Positions 8,100 to 15,194 of a stretch of DNA of 64,000 bases are shown piece after piece. A program made the translations under genes and the position numbers. The notes beneath the pieces were generated by a model. The model was given only the letters and a program-made list of their open reading frames with translations, made no database searches and was not told the origin of the DNA. The stretch comes from Chloracidobacterium sp. (GTDB taxonomy: Bacteria; Acidobacteriota; Blastocatellia; Pyrinomonadales; Pyrinomonadaceae): positions 186,001 through 250,000 of the forward strand of contig JABTUB010000001.1 of the NCBI GenBank assembly GCA_015075585.1. The letters are read 5' to 3'. The first letter of the stretch is position 1, and each line of letters starts with the position of its first letter.

Positions 8100-9476
8100 T
8101 TAGTGCTTTTTCTTCGATGGTGTAGCAGTCTTTACGGGGACGATGCTCTGCTGTTTTAGGATCTCAAGGTAGCCTTTGGCACCTTCCTTCATCTTGTTCG
8201 AATCCGGAGCAATGGCAACGAACCTTTGCAGATAGTTCGCACCTTCCTGAGCAAGGGCCTTGTCGTTATCCTTGAGCCACGCAAGATCAACCAGCATCAG
8301 GCCGGCGCCCGCGAGCGCATCCACATTGTCCGGGGCCGCTTCGAGAACAGCCTTGTACGCACCGATCGCCTCTTCACGGTTTTGGTTTATTCGATACATA
8401 TCGGCGATGATAAGCTGCGCCTCGATCTTCTTTGCCGCATCGGGTTCGACCTTGAGATATTCGGGGATCATAGCCTTTGCAATCTCGATGATAGCCGGAT
8501 CGATCCGCTCGGTGGCAACGGCCATCGCGAACGTGTCACGAGAGCCGCGAATGGTATCGCTTTTGAGCGTATCAAAATCCTTAACAGCTGCGATCTCTTC
8601 GGGTTTTGCAGACTGTATCACCTGCCAAGCGCGCTCATACGACTTTGCAGATTCGAGCAGGTCGCTCTTTGCACGGTCATACATTGAGGTCTTTGACGCA
8701 GCGTCGGTTTCTTTTGTGCCAAGATTGTATGTGGCGACCGCGCGTTGGCGAAGTGCCGTCGCGCGGTTATTCAAAAGCGGTGTGGTCAAGCCTACGAAGT
8801 TCGGCTCAGCCTGAACTCCTTCGTCATACTTTGCAATGGCTGTCGTGAAGTTCGTTACTGCACCGGACAGGTCTTTTGCCTTTACCTGGTTAGCTCCTGC
8901 GGTAAAGGCGTCGTTACCCGCTTTCATTGATGCGGCTACGATGTCATACGCTTTCTGCTTGCGCTTGTTATCCGCTTCGATCTCCGCGACCTTCTTTTCG
9001 TATTCGATCTGTTCTTTGCTCTTTTCCGCAGGCGTCGTCGATTCTGCATTGCCCTTCGTCGTGCTGCCCACTGAAGAACCCGCACCGGAAAGAGCCTTTT
9101 CGACCTCGTCAGCGGTCCAGCGCCGTCCGTCGCCGGGGTGCATAGTTACAACGATCTTTTCTGAGCCCGCCTTGATGTTTTGGATCAAAGTCGGCTCACA
9201 GTCCGGAGCACTGAAAACAAGGGTGTAAACGCCGCCGATCAGAAGATTTGCAAAGGTAAAACTGCCCTTCTTATCCGTTTTTGTACCGCTTGCACTGCCC
9301 TTGATATCCGTTCGAAAAACATCAATAGTCGCACCTGCAACCGGTACGCGGCTGCCATCCTGCTTTTCAAGCTCGACACGCCCTGACGTAATGACCGTCT
9401 GGCCAAGCGCCGCGATCGATCCGATACCGATCAGCAAGCCCGCAACGATCAATCCAATAGCCGCCCTTTTAAACAT
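8100..9476 (-). CDS. Exported carboxypeptidase-regulatory-like/TPR protein
   Basis: 458 residues from ATG 9476, which has GGAGGAAAG just upstream; the in-frame codon at 9488 lacks this. An N-terminal signal peptide or anchor (about 1-30) is followed by a carboxypeptidase-regulatory-like beta domain (about 32-115: SGRVELEKQDGS, GSFTFANLLIGGVYTL). Next comes a charged linker with coiled-coil tendency (about 150-200) and a tetratricopeptide-like helical region to the end, with YRINQNREEAIGAYKAVLEAAPDN as the clearest repeat. Probably periplasmic or membrane-attached and a scaffold rather than an enzyme. Its partner is unknown. Confidence 0.75.
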   Translation of the reverse strand: MFKRAAIGLIVAGLLIGIGSIAALGQTVITSGRVELEKQDGSRVPVAGATIDVFRTDIKGSASGTKTDKKGSFTFANLLIGGVYTLVFSAPDCEPTLIQNIKAGSEKIVVTMHPGDGRRWTADEVEKALSGAGSSVGSTTKGNAESTTPAEKSKEQIEYEKKVAEIEADNKRKQKAYDIVAASMKAGNDAFTAGANQVKAKDLSGAVTNFTTAIAKYDEGVQAEPNFVGLTTPLLNNRATALRQRAVATYNLGTKETDAASKTSMYDRAKSDLLESAKSYERAWQVIQSAKPEEIAAVKDFDTLKSDTIRGSRDTFAMAVATERIDPAIIEIAKAMIPEYLKVEPDAAKKIEAQLIIADMYRINQNREEAIGAYKAVLEAAPDNVDALAGAGLMLVDLAWLKDNDKALAQEGANYLQRFVAIAPDSNKMKEGAKGYLEILKQQSIVPVKTATPSKKKH

Positions 9477-9666
9477 TCTTTCCTCCAAATTTTCGAATGG
9501 GTACTACCCTCGAACTTGTGATGTTTGCTTCGCTAAAATGGTTCGATGCAAAGGTCATTGTATCCTACGCGCAGCAGAAATCCGAAATCCCTCATTCGCG
9601 CAAAACAGTTGCGGTCGCCTATGATATGTTTCTTGGTCGGCGCATTCTGTCTGCACGGAGCTGTTT

Positions 9667-10755
9667 ATGGAAAAGCGGATCTTTAATTTCAGTGCCGGGC
9701 CTGCCGTCATGCCCGATGCTGTGCTGCAAAAAGCTCGCGACGAGATGCTTTCGGTTGACGGCTCGGGTATGAGCGTGATGGAGTTGAGCCACCGCTCAGA
9801 ACAGTTCAAAAAGATACTTGAACACGCTGAGCAGGGCCTTCGCCTCCTGTTGAAGGTGCCGAATGACTTCCGCATTCTGTTCATACAAGGCGGAGCATCG
9901 CTTCAATTCGCGATGATCCCGCTCAATTTTATCAGCGAAGGCACTTCGGCAGACTTTATTCTCACAGGTGTGTGGGGCCGTAAGGCATTTGCCGAGGCCG
10001 AACGCTTCGGTCGGATGAACATCGCTTGGGACAGCCGCACTGATGGGCGTCTCACGACACCTGGTCCGGCCGAACTCACATTCTCGCCGAGCGCTCGCTA
10101 TATCCATTACGTTGCGAACGAGACCATCGAGGGTGTCGAGTTCCACTACGATGTTGACGGCGGCGAGGTCCCGGTCATCTGCGATATGTCATCGAACATA
10201 ATGTCCAAGCCGATCGATTGGAACAGGTATGCCTTTGTTTATGCCGGCGCGCAGAAGAATATCGGGCCCAGCGGCATTGCGGTCGCCTTTGTCCGCGACG
10301 GCCTTTTTGAGCTTATTGAGGGCGAGCGTTCACCGATACTGGATTACCGTGTGATCCGCGATAACGGATCGATGGTCAATACGCCGAATACGTGGGCTAT
10401 CTATATGATCGGGCTTGTTTGCGATCACGTTGCAGCAGAAGGCGGCATTGACGAGATGCGGCGGCGAAGCGTCGCTAGGGCAAAGATGATATATGATGCG
10501 ATCGATGCGAGCGGCGGCTTTTATATCGGCTATGCGGAGAAAGAGGCTCGTTCGCTGATGAACGTCGCCTTTCACCTGCCGACGCCTGAACTTGATAAGC
10601 AATTCTGTGCCGAAGCCCTGGCTAACGGTATGAGCGGCCTCGCCGGACACCGTTCGCTTGGCGGCATAAGAGCGTCGATCTATAATGCGATGCCGGTGGA
10701 AGGCGTCGTCGCTCTTGCCGATCTGATGCAGGACTTCTTACGCCGCAACGGCTGA
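9667..10755 (+). CDS. serC: Phosphoserine aminotransferase
   Basis: PLP enzyme of serine synthesis that converts 3-phosphohydroxypyruvate plus glutamate to phosphoserine. 362 residues, the normal length. It starts with the family signature FNFSAGPA. The PLP lysine is Lys197 in GAQKNIGPSG. The C-terminus has the SGLAGHRSLGGIRASIYNAM motif. GGAG at 9657-9660 supports ATG 9667. It ends inside the 3' end of selA on the other strand (18-bp overlap). Serine is the precursor of selenocysteine, so the pairing is suggestive though possibly chance. Confidence 0.96.
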   Translation: MEKRIFNFSAGPAVMPDAVLQKARDEMLSVDGSGMSVMELSHRSEQFKKILEHAEQGLRLLLKVPNDFRILFIQGGASLQFAMIPLNFISEGTSADFILTGVWGRKAFAEAERFGRMNIAWDSRTDGRLTTPGPAELTFSPSARYIHYVANETIEGVEFHYDVDGGEVPVICDMSSNIMSKPIDWNRYAFVYAGAQKNIGPSGIAVAFVRDGLFELIEGERSPILDYRVIRDNGSMVNTPNTWAIYMIGLVCDHVAAEGGIDEMRRRSVARAKMIYDAIDASGGFYIGYAEKEARSLMNVAFHLPTPELDKQFCAEALANGMSGLAGHRSLGGIRASIYNAMPVEGVVALADLMQDFLRRNG

Positions 10756-12153
10756 GCGGCAGACAGCGTCGATCGTCCTGCCAAGTTCTGCTTCTTCATC
10801 CGAAAATACTGTCCGAAGATCCAATATGAAGCGGTCGTTCTCGATACGTCCGATCACGGGCGGCGTCGCCATTCGGAACCGAGCGGCAAGTGCGTCTGCC
10901 GTGGCCTCATCATGGCGGATCGATATCAACGCCGTGGCGAGACGGGCAAGCGGAGCCGAACCGCCGCCGACGGCAGAATCGCCGTCAATTATCTCGATCA
11001 CAGCCGGCAGATCGCCCGACATTTCGGCCAAAAGGCGTTCGGCACGTGTTCTGATCTCGTCACGAGTAAGCGAGAGCATACTTATGACAGGGATCTCATT
11101 TGAGCGGCCGCGTGCGTATGACTCAAGCGTCGCCCCTAGAGCTGCGTATGTCATTTTGTCCACACGCAGCGCGCGGTACAGCGGATAATGGCGCAGCGTC
11201 TCAATAAGCTCCTTTCTGCCTGCGATGATGCCGCACTGCGGCCCGCCGAGCAGCTTGTCGCCGCTGAAGGTAACAATATCAACCCCTCTGGAGAGCGATG
11301 AGGCGGCGAGCGGCTCATCCGTGATGCCGAATTCAGCGAGATCACTGATCGCACCCGAACCGATGTCCTCGTAAAATATAAGGCCGTGCTTAGCAGCGAT
11401 CGCTGCGAGGTCGGCGACATCAGGCGTCGCAGAAAAGCCGACGATGCGATAGTTCGACGGATGGACACGCAGCAGCATCGTCGTTGCATCGCAGACGGCG
11501 CGTTCGTAGTCGGCGGCTTTTGTTCGGTTCGTCGTGCCGACCTCGCGGAGTACGGCGCCTGACTGTTCGAGCACATCGGGCACGCGAAAGTCGCCGCCGA
11601 TCTCGACCAATTCGCCGCGTGAGACAATGACCTCGCCGCCCGCCGCCAATGCCTTTAAGACAATGAATGCCGCTGCCGCACAGTTATTGACGACCATCGC
11701 AGCCTCGGCGCCGGTAAGTTCGCAGATAAGGCGATCGACAAAGGTGCTGCGGCCGCCGCGGCGGCCGGTTCCTATATCAAGCTCGACCGAGCAATAGCCC
11801 GAAATAATGTTACTGACAGAGCGGGCTGCTTCCTCGGATAAGGGCGCACGTCCCAGATTAGTATGCAGCACGACACCGGTCGCGTTTATGACGCGCCGGA
11901 GCTTTGCACGCTCATGCCGGTGCGAAAGCTCGACGAGCAGCCATTCCGCAGCGGTAAGCAGCTCCTCGCGCCCCATTTCATCTCCCGCCAAGATCTTGTT
12001 TCGCAAATACTCGATCGCCTCGCGGACCATTCCCGCCGCTTTTTCGTGCCCGGCATTTTCAATGAACTTCATTGCCGCAGGCGTTCGCAATACAGCCTCG
12101 ACCGACGGAAGGTTCCGCAAGGCTGCAATTGTAGGATCGGAAGAACTCGGCAT
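10738..12153 (-). CDS. selA: L-seryl-tRNA(Sec) selenium transferase
   Basis: PLP enzyme that converts Ser-tRNA(Sec) to Sec-tRNA(Sec) using selenophosphate. 471 residues, typical for SelA. Visible motifs: the N-terminal INATGVVLHTNLGRAPL, the glycine-rich GTGRRGGR loop, and the PLP lysine Lys300 in TFSGDKLLGGPQCG. The genome therefore probably makes selenoproteins, but selB, selD and the Sec tRNA gene are not in this window. It is convergent with serC, overlapping by 18 bp. Confidence 0.95.
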   Translation of the reverse strand: MPSSSDPTIAALRNLPSVEAVLRTPAAMKFIENAGHEKAAGMVREAIEYLRNKILAGDEMGREELLTAAEWLLVELSHRHERAKLRRVINATGVVLHTNLGRAPLSEEAARSVSNIISGYCSVELDIGTGRRGGRSTFVDRLICELTGAEAAMVVNNCAAAAFIVLKALAAGGEVIVSRGELVEIGGDFRVPDVLEQSGAVLREVGTTNRTKAADYERAVCDATTMLLRVHPSNYRIVGFSATPDVADLAAIAAKHGLIFYEDIGSGAISDLAEFGITDEPLAASSLSRGVDIVTFSGDKLLGGPQCGIIAGRKELIETLRHYPLYRALRVDKMTYAALGATLESYARGRSNEIPVISMLSLTRDEIRTRAERLLAEMSGDLPAVIEIIDGDSAVGGGSAPLARLATALISIRHDEATADALAARFRMATPPVIGRIENDRFILDLRTVFSDEEAELGRTIDAVCRSAVAA

Positions 12154-12252
12154 TTAGCAATCGTAGCGCAATTTACGGAAATCATACCGCAATGGGCGTT
12201 TTTATAAGAAAGCGGCAACGTCGCCCGCCGCTTTATTTTCCTACCCGATCCG

Positions 12253-12570
12253 ATGACCACAATTCAAAAAAATCTAGCCCGTGCAAGCAAACAGCGTTCC
12301 GAGGAATCTGAGAATATCGACCTGCAGCTCTCGCGTCTTGAAGAGGATATGCGGCGGCTCAAGATCGAGTTCGATATCTATTTCAACGGTGCATCAAAAA
12401 GGCCGCCGCTCGAAGCGCGTGCCAGGATGGAATCGACCATCAAACGCATTTCCGATAACCGCAGCCTTGCCTACGCACAACGCTATTACTTCAACACGCT
12501 TGTCTCGCGATTCACTTCGTACAGAGAACTGTGGCGGCGGCAAATGAAGGCAAAAGGCGAGGAATTTTAA
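12253..12570 (+). CDS. Small helical protein, MXAN_5187 C-terminal-like
   Basis: 105 charged residues with no signal or membrane segment. The pattern LEEDMRRLKIEFDIYFNGASKRPP, then ARMESTIKRI and YFNTLVSRFTSYRELWRR, matches the MXAN_5187-type C-terminal domain found in myxobacteria and acidobacteria. It is mostly alpha-helical, probably coiled-coil. Its function is unknown. It is divergent from selA (about 100-base gap) and ends at a strong hairpin shared with the cold-shock gene. Confidence 0.7.
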   Translation: MTTIQKNLARASKQRSEESENIDLQLSRLEEDMRRLKIEFDIYFNGASKRPPLEARARMESTIKRISDNRSLAYAQRYYFNTLVSRFTSYRELWRRQMKAKGEEF

Positions 12571-12575
12571 TAAAT

Positions 12576-12599
12576 GAGGCTGCCCGGCAAGGCAGCCTC
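12576..12599. terminator. Bidirectional hairpin between convergent genes
   Basis: A 9-bp perfect stem, GAGGCTGCC with GGCAGCCTC, and a 6-nt loop. It sits between the 105-residue protein gene (plus strand) and the cold-shock gene (minus strand). The flanks are AT-rich (TTTTAATAA on one side, GTCTTAT on the other), so it could end both transcripts, although neither has a strong U-run. Confidence 0.55.
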
Positions 12600-12622
12600 G
12601 GTCTTATACGGTCAGATCGTAT

Positions 12623-12832
12623 TCACGCAACCTTTGCGACATTCTCGGCCTGCGGCCCTTTCGGGCCGTCAGTTACCTCAAATTCGACCCGGTCGCCTTG
12701 TATCAAGGTCTTAAATCCGTCCCCTGTTATCGCACTGTAGTGTACAAAAACATCCTGTTCGCCGGGCTGCTCGATAAAGCCGTAGCCCTTTGCATTGTTG
12801 AACCATTTAACTTTGCCTGTCGTCTTGGGCAT
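12623..12832 (-). CDS. Cold-shock domain protein (CspA family)
   Basis: 69 residues forming one cold-shock domain. The RNP1 motif is KGYGFIEQ and the RNP2 motif is DVFVHYSAI; the opening is [12 protein letters not shown]. These proteins bind single-stranded RNA/DNA and melt secondary structure. ATG 12832 (MPKTTG) has GGAGGAAT upstream on the minus strand; the frame open to 12883 is leader. The roughly 200-nt leader from the candidate promoter at 13044-13073 is like that of temperature-controlled csp mRNAs. Confidence 0.95.
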   Translation of the reverse strand: MPKTTGKVKWFNNAKGYGFIEQPGEQDVFVHYSAITGDGFKTLIQGDRVEFEVTDGPKGPQAENVAKVA

Positions 12833-13043
12833 TCGTCTAATTCCTCCTAAAGCTGAAAACATCTTGACGCGCCCCGGCGGCATTTGCCGTCAGATCGGGC
12901 GCGCACCGTCAAACAGGGGACGTTAACCTGAGGCGTGATCGCATCGCTCTTTTACTTGTGCCTGAAAGCATCTGCTCAAGCAACAGATCTTAAACCGCAA
13001 GAAATGTTTCTGTTCAACTGAGAATTGTCTGATTGACGAATGA

Positions 13044-13073
13044 AATTTAGCTAATTCAGGGCATTGATGTCAA
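13044..13073 (-). promoter_or_regulatory. Candidate sigma-70 promoter for the cold-shock gene
   Basis: On the minus strand a perfect -35 TTGACA (complement of 13068-13073) is followed after 18 nt by TAAATT (complement of 13044-13049), matching 4 of 6 -10 positions. Transcription from here would give a leader of about 200 nt before the csp start. Confidence 0.45.
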
Positions 13074-13111
13074 GAAGTTTGTTGCCTTTACACGCTGTTT
13101 TGTAAACAAAA

Positions 13112-13141
13112 TTGACATTCGACGCACCTATGGCACAAGAT
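13112..13141 (+). promoter_or_regulatory. Weak candidate promoter for tryptophan dioxygenase
   Basis: TTGACA at 13112-13117 is a perfect -35. The best -10 after 18 nt is CAAGAT (13136-13141), with only 3 of 6 matches. Included because it is the only -35-like hexamer close to the gene. Confidence 0.3.
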
Positions 13142-13176
13142 TGACTAAATACGCCAATAAAGGAGCAAGCTGACAA

Positions 13177-13965
13177 ATGGCTGACGAATACGGAACGAAT
13201 CCACCGCTGTCCTACAACAAATACCTGCGCGTGCCGGAACTTTTGGAGCTGCAGACGACGCTTTCAGAGCCGACCAGCCACGACGAGCAGCTTTTTATCA
13301 TCATTCATCAGACGTATGAGCTTTGGTTCAAGCAGATACTTCACGAGGTTACCGCCGCGACAAAATGGCTTGACGAAGGCCGCATCTTTCGAGCTAATCA
13401 CTCACTGCGCGGCGTGCTTGCGATCGAAAGGCTTTTAACGACGCAGATACATATTCTCGAATCGATGGCGCCGATCGGCTTTCTCGAATACCGCGATCGC
13501 CTTAGGCCCGCGAGCGGCTTTCAGTCGATGCAGTTTCGCGAGCTGGAATTCGCCTCCGGCGCAAAGGACGAGAAGATACTGGAGTTCTTCCGCGATGATG
13601 AATATGCATACCCGAAACTGCGACGGCGTTTTGAGGAACCGTCGCTTGCGGATACGTTCTGGGCTTTGCTCGAACGCAGCGGAATGAGAACCTCGACACA
13701 TGATGAACGTGTCGCCGCCGTTGTCGAGGTGCTGACGCATCCCGAGAAATACTCCGAGATCTACAACCTGCAGGACATCCTGATCGAGCATGATGAACTC
13801 ATACTCTCATGGCGGCACAATCATGTGCTCATGGTCGAGCGGATGCTCGGGATGAAGCGCGGAACGGGCGGCAGCGACGGCGTCGGCTATCTGATGTCAA
13901 CGCTCTCGAAAAAATTCTTTCCTGAGATATGGGAGGCTCGCACGCATCTTACGACCGAAGCCTAA
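13177..13965 (+). CDS. kynA: Tryptophan 2,3-dioxygenase
   Basis: Heme enzyme that opens the indole ring of tryptophan to give N-formylkynurenine, the first step of the kynurenine pathway. 262 residues, a usual bacterial length. QTYELWFKQILHE, near residue 45, is the family's substrate-pocket segment. The proximal heme histidine is His216 in WRHNHVLMVERM. RGTGGSDGVGYL near the C-terminus is also conserved. No other kynurenine genes are adjacent. It converges with hemW; a short GCCTAA/TTAGGC hairpin overlaps the stop. Confidence 0.95.
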   Translation: MADEYGTNPPLSYNKYLRVPELLELQTTLSEPTSHDEQLFIIIHQTYELWFKQILHEVTAATKWLDEGRIFRANHSLRGVLAIERLLTTQIHILESMAPIGFLEYRDRLRPASGFQSMQFRELEFASGAKDEKILEFFRDDEYAYPKLRRRFEEPSLADTFWALLERSGMRTSTHDERVAAVVEVLTHPEKYSEIYNLQDILIEHDELILSWRHNHVLMVERMLGMKRGTGGSDGVGYLMSTLSKKFFPEIWEARTHLTTEA

Positions 13966-13978
13966 GCGTTAGGCGGTG

Positions 13979-15163
13979 TCAGACGAACACTGCAAATACC
14001 TCATTTGAAAAGAGTTTTCCTTTTCGTGTGAGCTTGATCCGCGAAGGGCTCATTTCGATAAGGCCTTTATCGATGAGGTCGGCAAGTTCGTTACGAAGTT
14101 CCTCGATCAGGTCGCGGCCGAAACGCGTAAGATACTCATCGAGGCTTATTCCTTCCTCCATGCGAAGGCCGAGAAAGACGAACTCCGAAGCCAAAACCGC
14201 ATCCTCACACATCACTTTCGCCGTCCCGTTCTGTTCTATCGAGCGGACGTACGCGGCCGTGTCGCGTTCATTCGCGTAACGCCGGCGGCCGTCGAATGAG
14301 TGCGCCGAGACACCAAAGCCGAAGACAGGATCGAGCCGCCAATATTTCACATTATGCCGCGCGGCAAAGCCCGGACGCGAAAAATTCGATATCTCGTACT
14401 GCTCGTAACCCTCCGCGGCAAGCCGATCGAGCATGGCCTCGTACATCTCCGCTGCAAGCTCGTCGGCGATCGCCTTTCGCCGCCCCGAACGCATCTGTTC
14501 GGCAAGCGGCGTACCTTCATGGATCTCAAGTAGATAGAGCGAAATGTGCTCCGGCGAGAGTGCCGCCGCCTCATCGAGGTTTCGCATCCAGTTCGCCATA
14601 GTTTGTCCGGGCAGACCGGCGATCAGATCGAAGCTGATGTTCGTAAAACCGGCATCACGCAGCATACGAAAGGTGGTGCGTGCGTCTTTTGAATCGTGGC
14701 CGCGGGCAAGCAGTTTCAGATCGCGGTCATCAAATGTCTGCACACCGAAGCTCGCACGGTTGACGCCCAGCGAGCGATACGCCACAAGGCTCTCGTGCGT
14801 GACCGTCGCGGGGTTCATCTCAAGGGTGATCTCCGCATTATCGGCGACCGAGAATCGCTTTCTTACTTCCGCAAGTATCCTCCCGACCTGCTCGGGCGTC
14901 AGCAGCGACGGAGTTCCGCCGCCAAAATAGATCGTGTCAATGTCAGAACCGCCTGCGTAAGCGGGCGGCCAGTTCGATGATATTGAATCACCTACTGCAA
15001 ACTGACCCGCCGCTGACGCAGCGGGTTCTGACTCGATCTCGCGGCACAGTGCCTCGACATACCTTTCCACTACATCGCCGCTCCGCCAAACGTCCGTTGC
15101 GAAATCGCAGTACGAACAACGCGACTTGCAGAATGGAATGTGCAGATAAACGCCTGCGGTCAT
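13979..15163 (-). CDS. hemW: Radical SAM heme chaperone HemW with in-frame palindromic insert
   Basis: HemW (once annotated as an oxygen-independent coproporphyrinogen oxidase) binds heme and a [4Fe-4S] cluster and delivers heme to target proteins. The radical SAM motif CKSRCSYC gives Cys12, Cys16 and Cys19; YFGGGTPSLL, the glycine-rich SAM motif, follows. I chose ATG 15163 (MTAGVYLHIPFC), the family start; an upstream TTG at 15217 would overlap purL. Residues about 45-74 come from a 91-bp repeat (14942-15032) inserted between the first two strands of the barrel. Its ending [12 protein letters not shown] is not part of the family, and the same peptide occurs in PurL. The reading frame is intact, so the protein is probably functional. 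Confidence 0.93.
   Translation of the reverse strand: MTAGVYLHIPFCKSRCSYCDFATDVWRSGDVVERYVEALCREIESEPAASAAGQFAVGDSISSNWPPAYAGGSDIDTIYFGGGTPSLLTPEQVGRILAEVRKRFSVADNAEITLEMNPATVTHESLVAYRSLGVNRASFGVQTFDDRDLKLLARGHDSKDARTTFRMLRDAGFTNISFDLIAGLPGQTMANWMRNLDEAAALSPEHISLYLLEIHEGTPLAEQMRSGRRKAIADELAAEMYEAMLDRLAAEGYEQYEISNFSRPGFAARHNVKYWRLDPVFGFGVSAHSFDGRRRYANERDTAAYVRSIEQNGTAKVMCEDAVLASEFVFLGLRMEEGISLDEYLTRFGRDLIEELRNELADLIDKGLIEMSPSRIKLTRKGKLFSNEVFAVFV
14942..15032 (-). repeat. 91-bp palindromic element inside hemW
   Basis: The element begins and ends with inverted repeats of about 30 nt. The left end is GTCAGAACCGCCTGCGTAAG; the complement of the right end begins GTCAGAACCCGCTGCGTCAG. It is identical over all 91 bases to the copy at 16275-16365 in purL. 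It is read in the same frame in both genes, producing a peptide that ends [12 protein letters not shown]. Its organisation recalls the coding palindromic elements described in Rickettsia (RPE), but the sequence is different as far as I can tell. Confidence 0.9.
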
Positions 15164-15194
15164 TGTCTGGCACGGATGCGTCGGCCGAGCTACA

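Larger units (their letters stand above)
12833..13176. other. Divergent regulatory region (csp leader and TDO promoter)
   Basis: A 344-base stretch without a gene. Its left part would be the untranslated leader of the cold-shock mRNA. Candidate promoters for both directions are listed separately. AAAGGAG at about 13160 serves as ribosome site for the dioxygenase gene. No other structure was noticed. Confidence 0.6.

Noticed and set aside
9497..9772. 91-residue frame upstream of serC
   Set aside because: Overlaps the serC start in another frame, and its composition looks random.
13960..13974. Hairpin GCCTAA/TTAGGC at the end of the dioxygenase gene as a terminator
   Set aside because: Only six base pairs, overlaps the stop codon and has no U-run.
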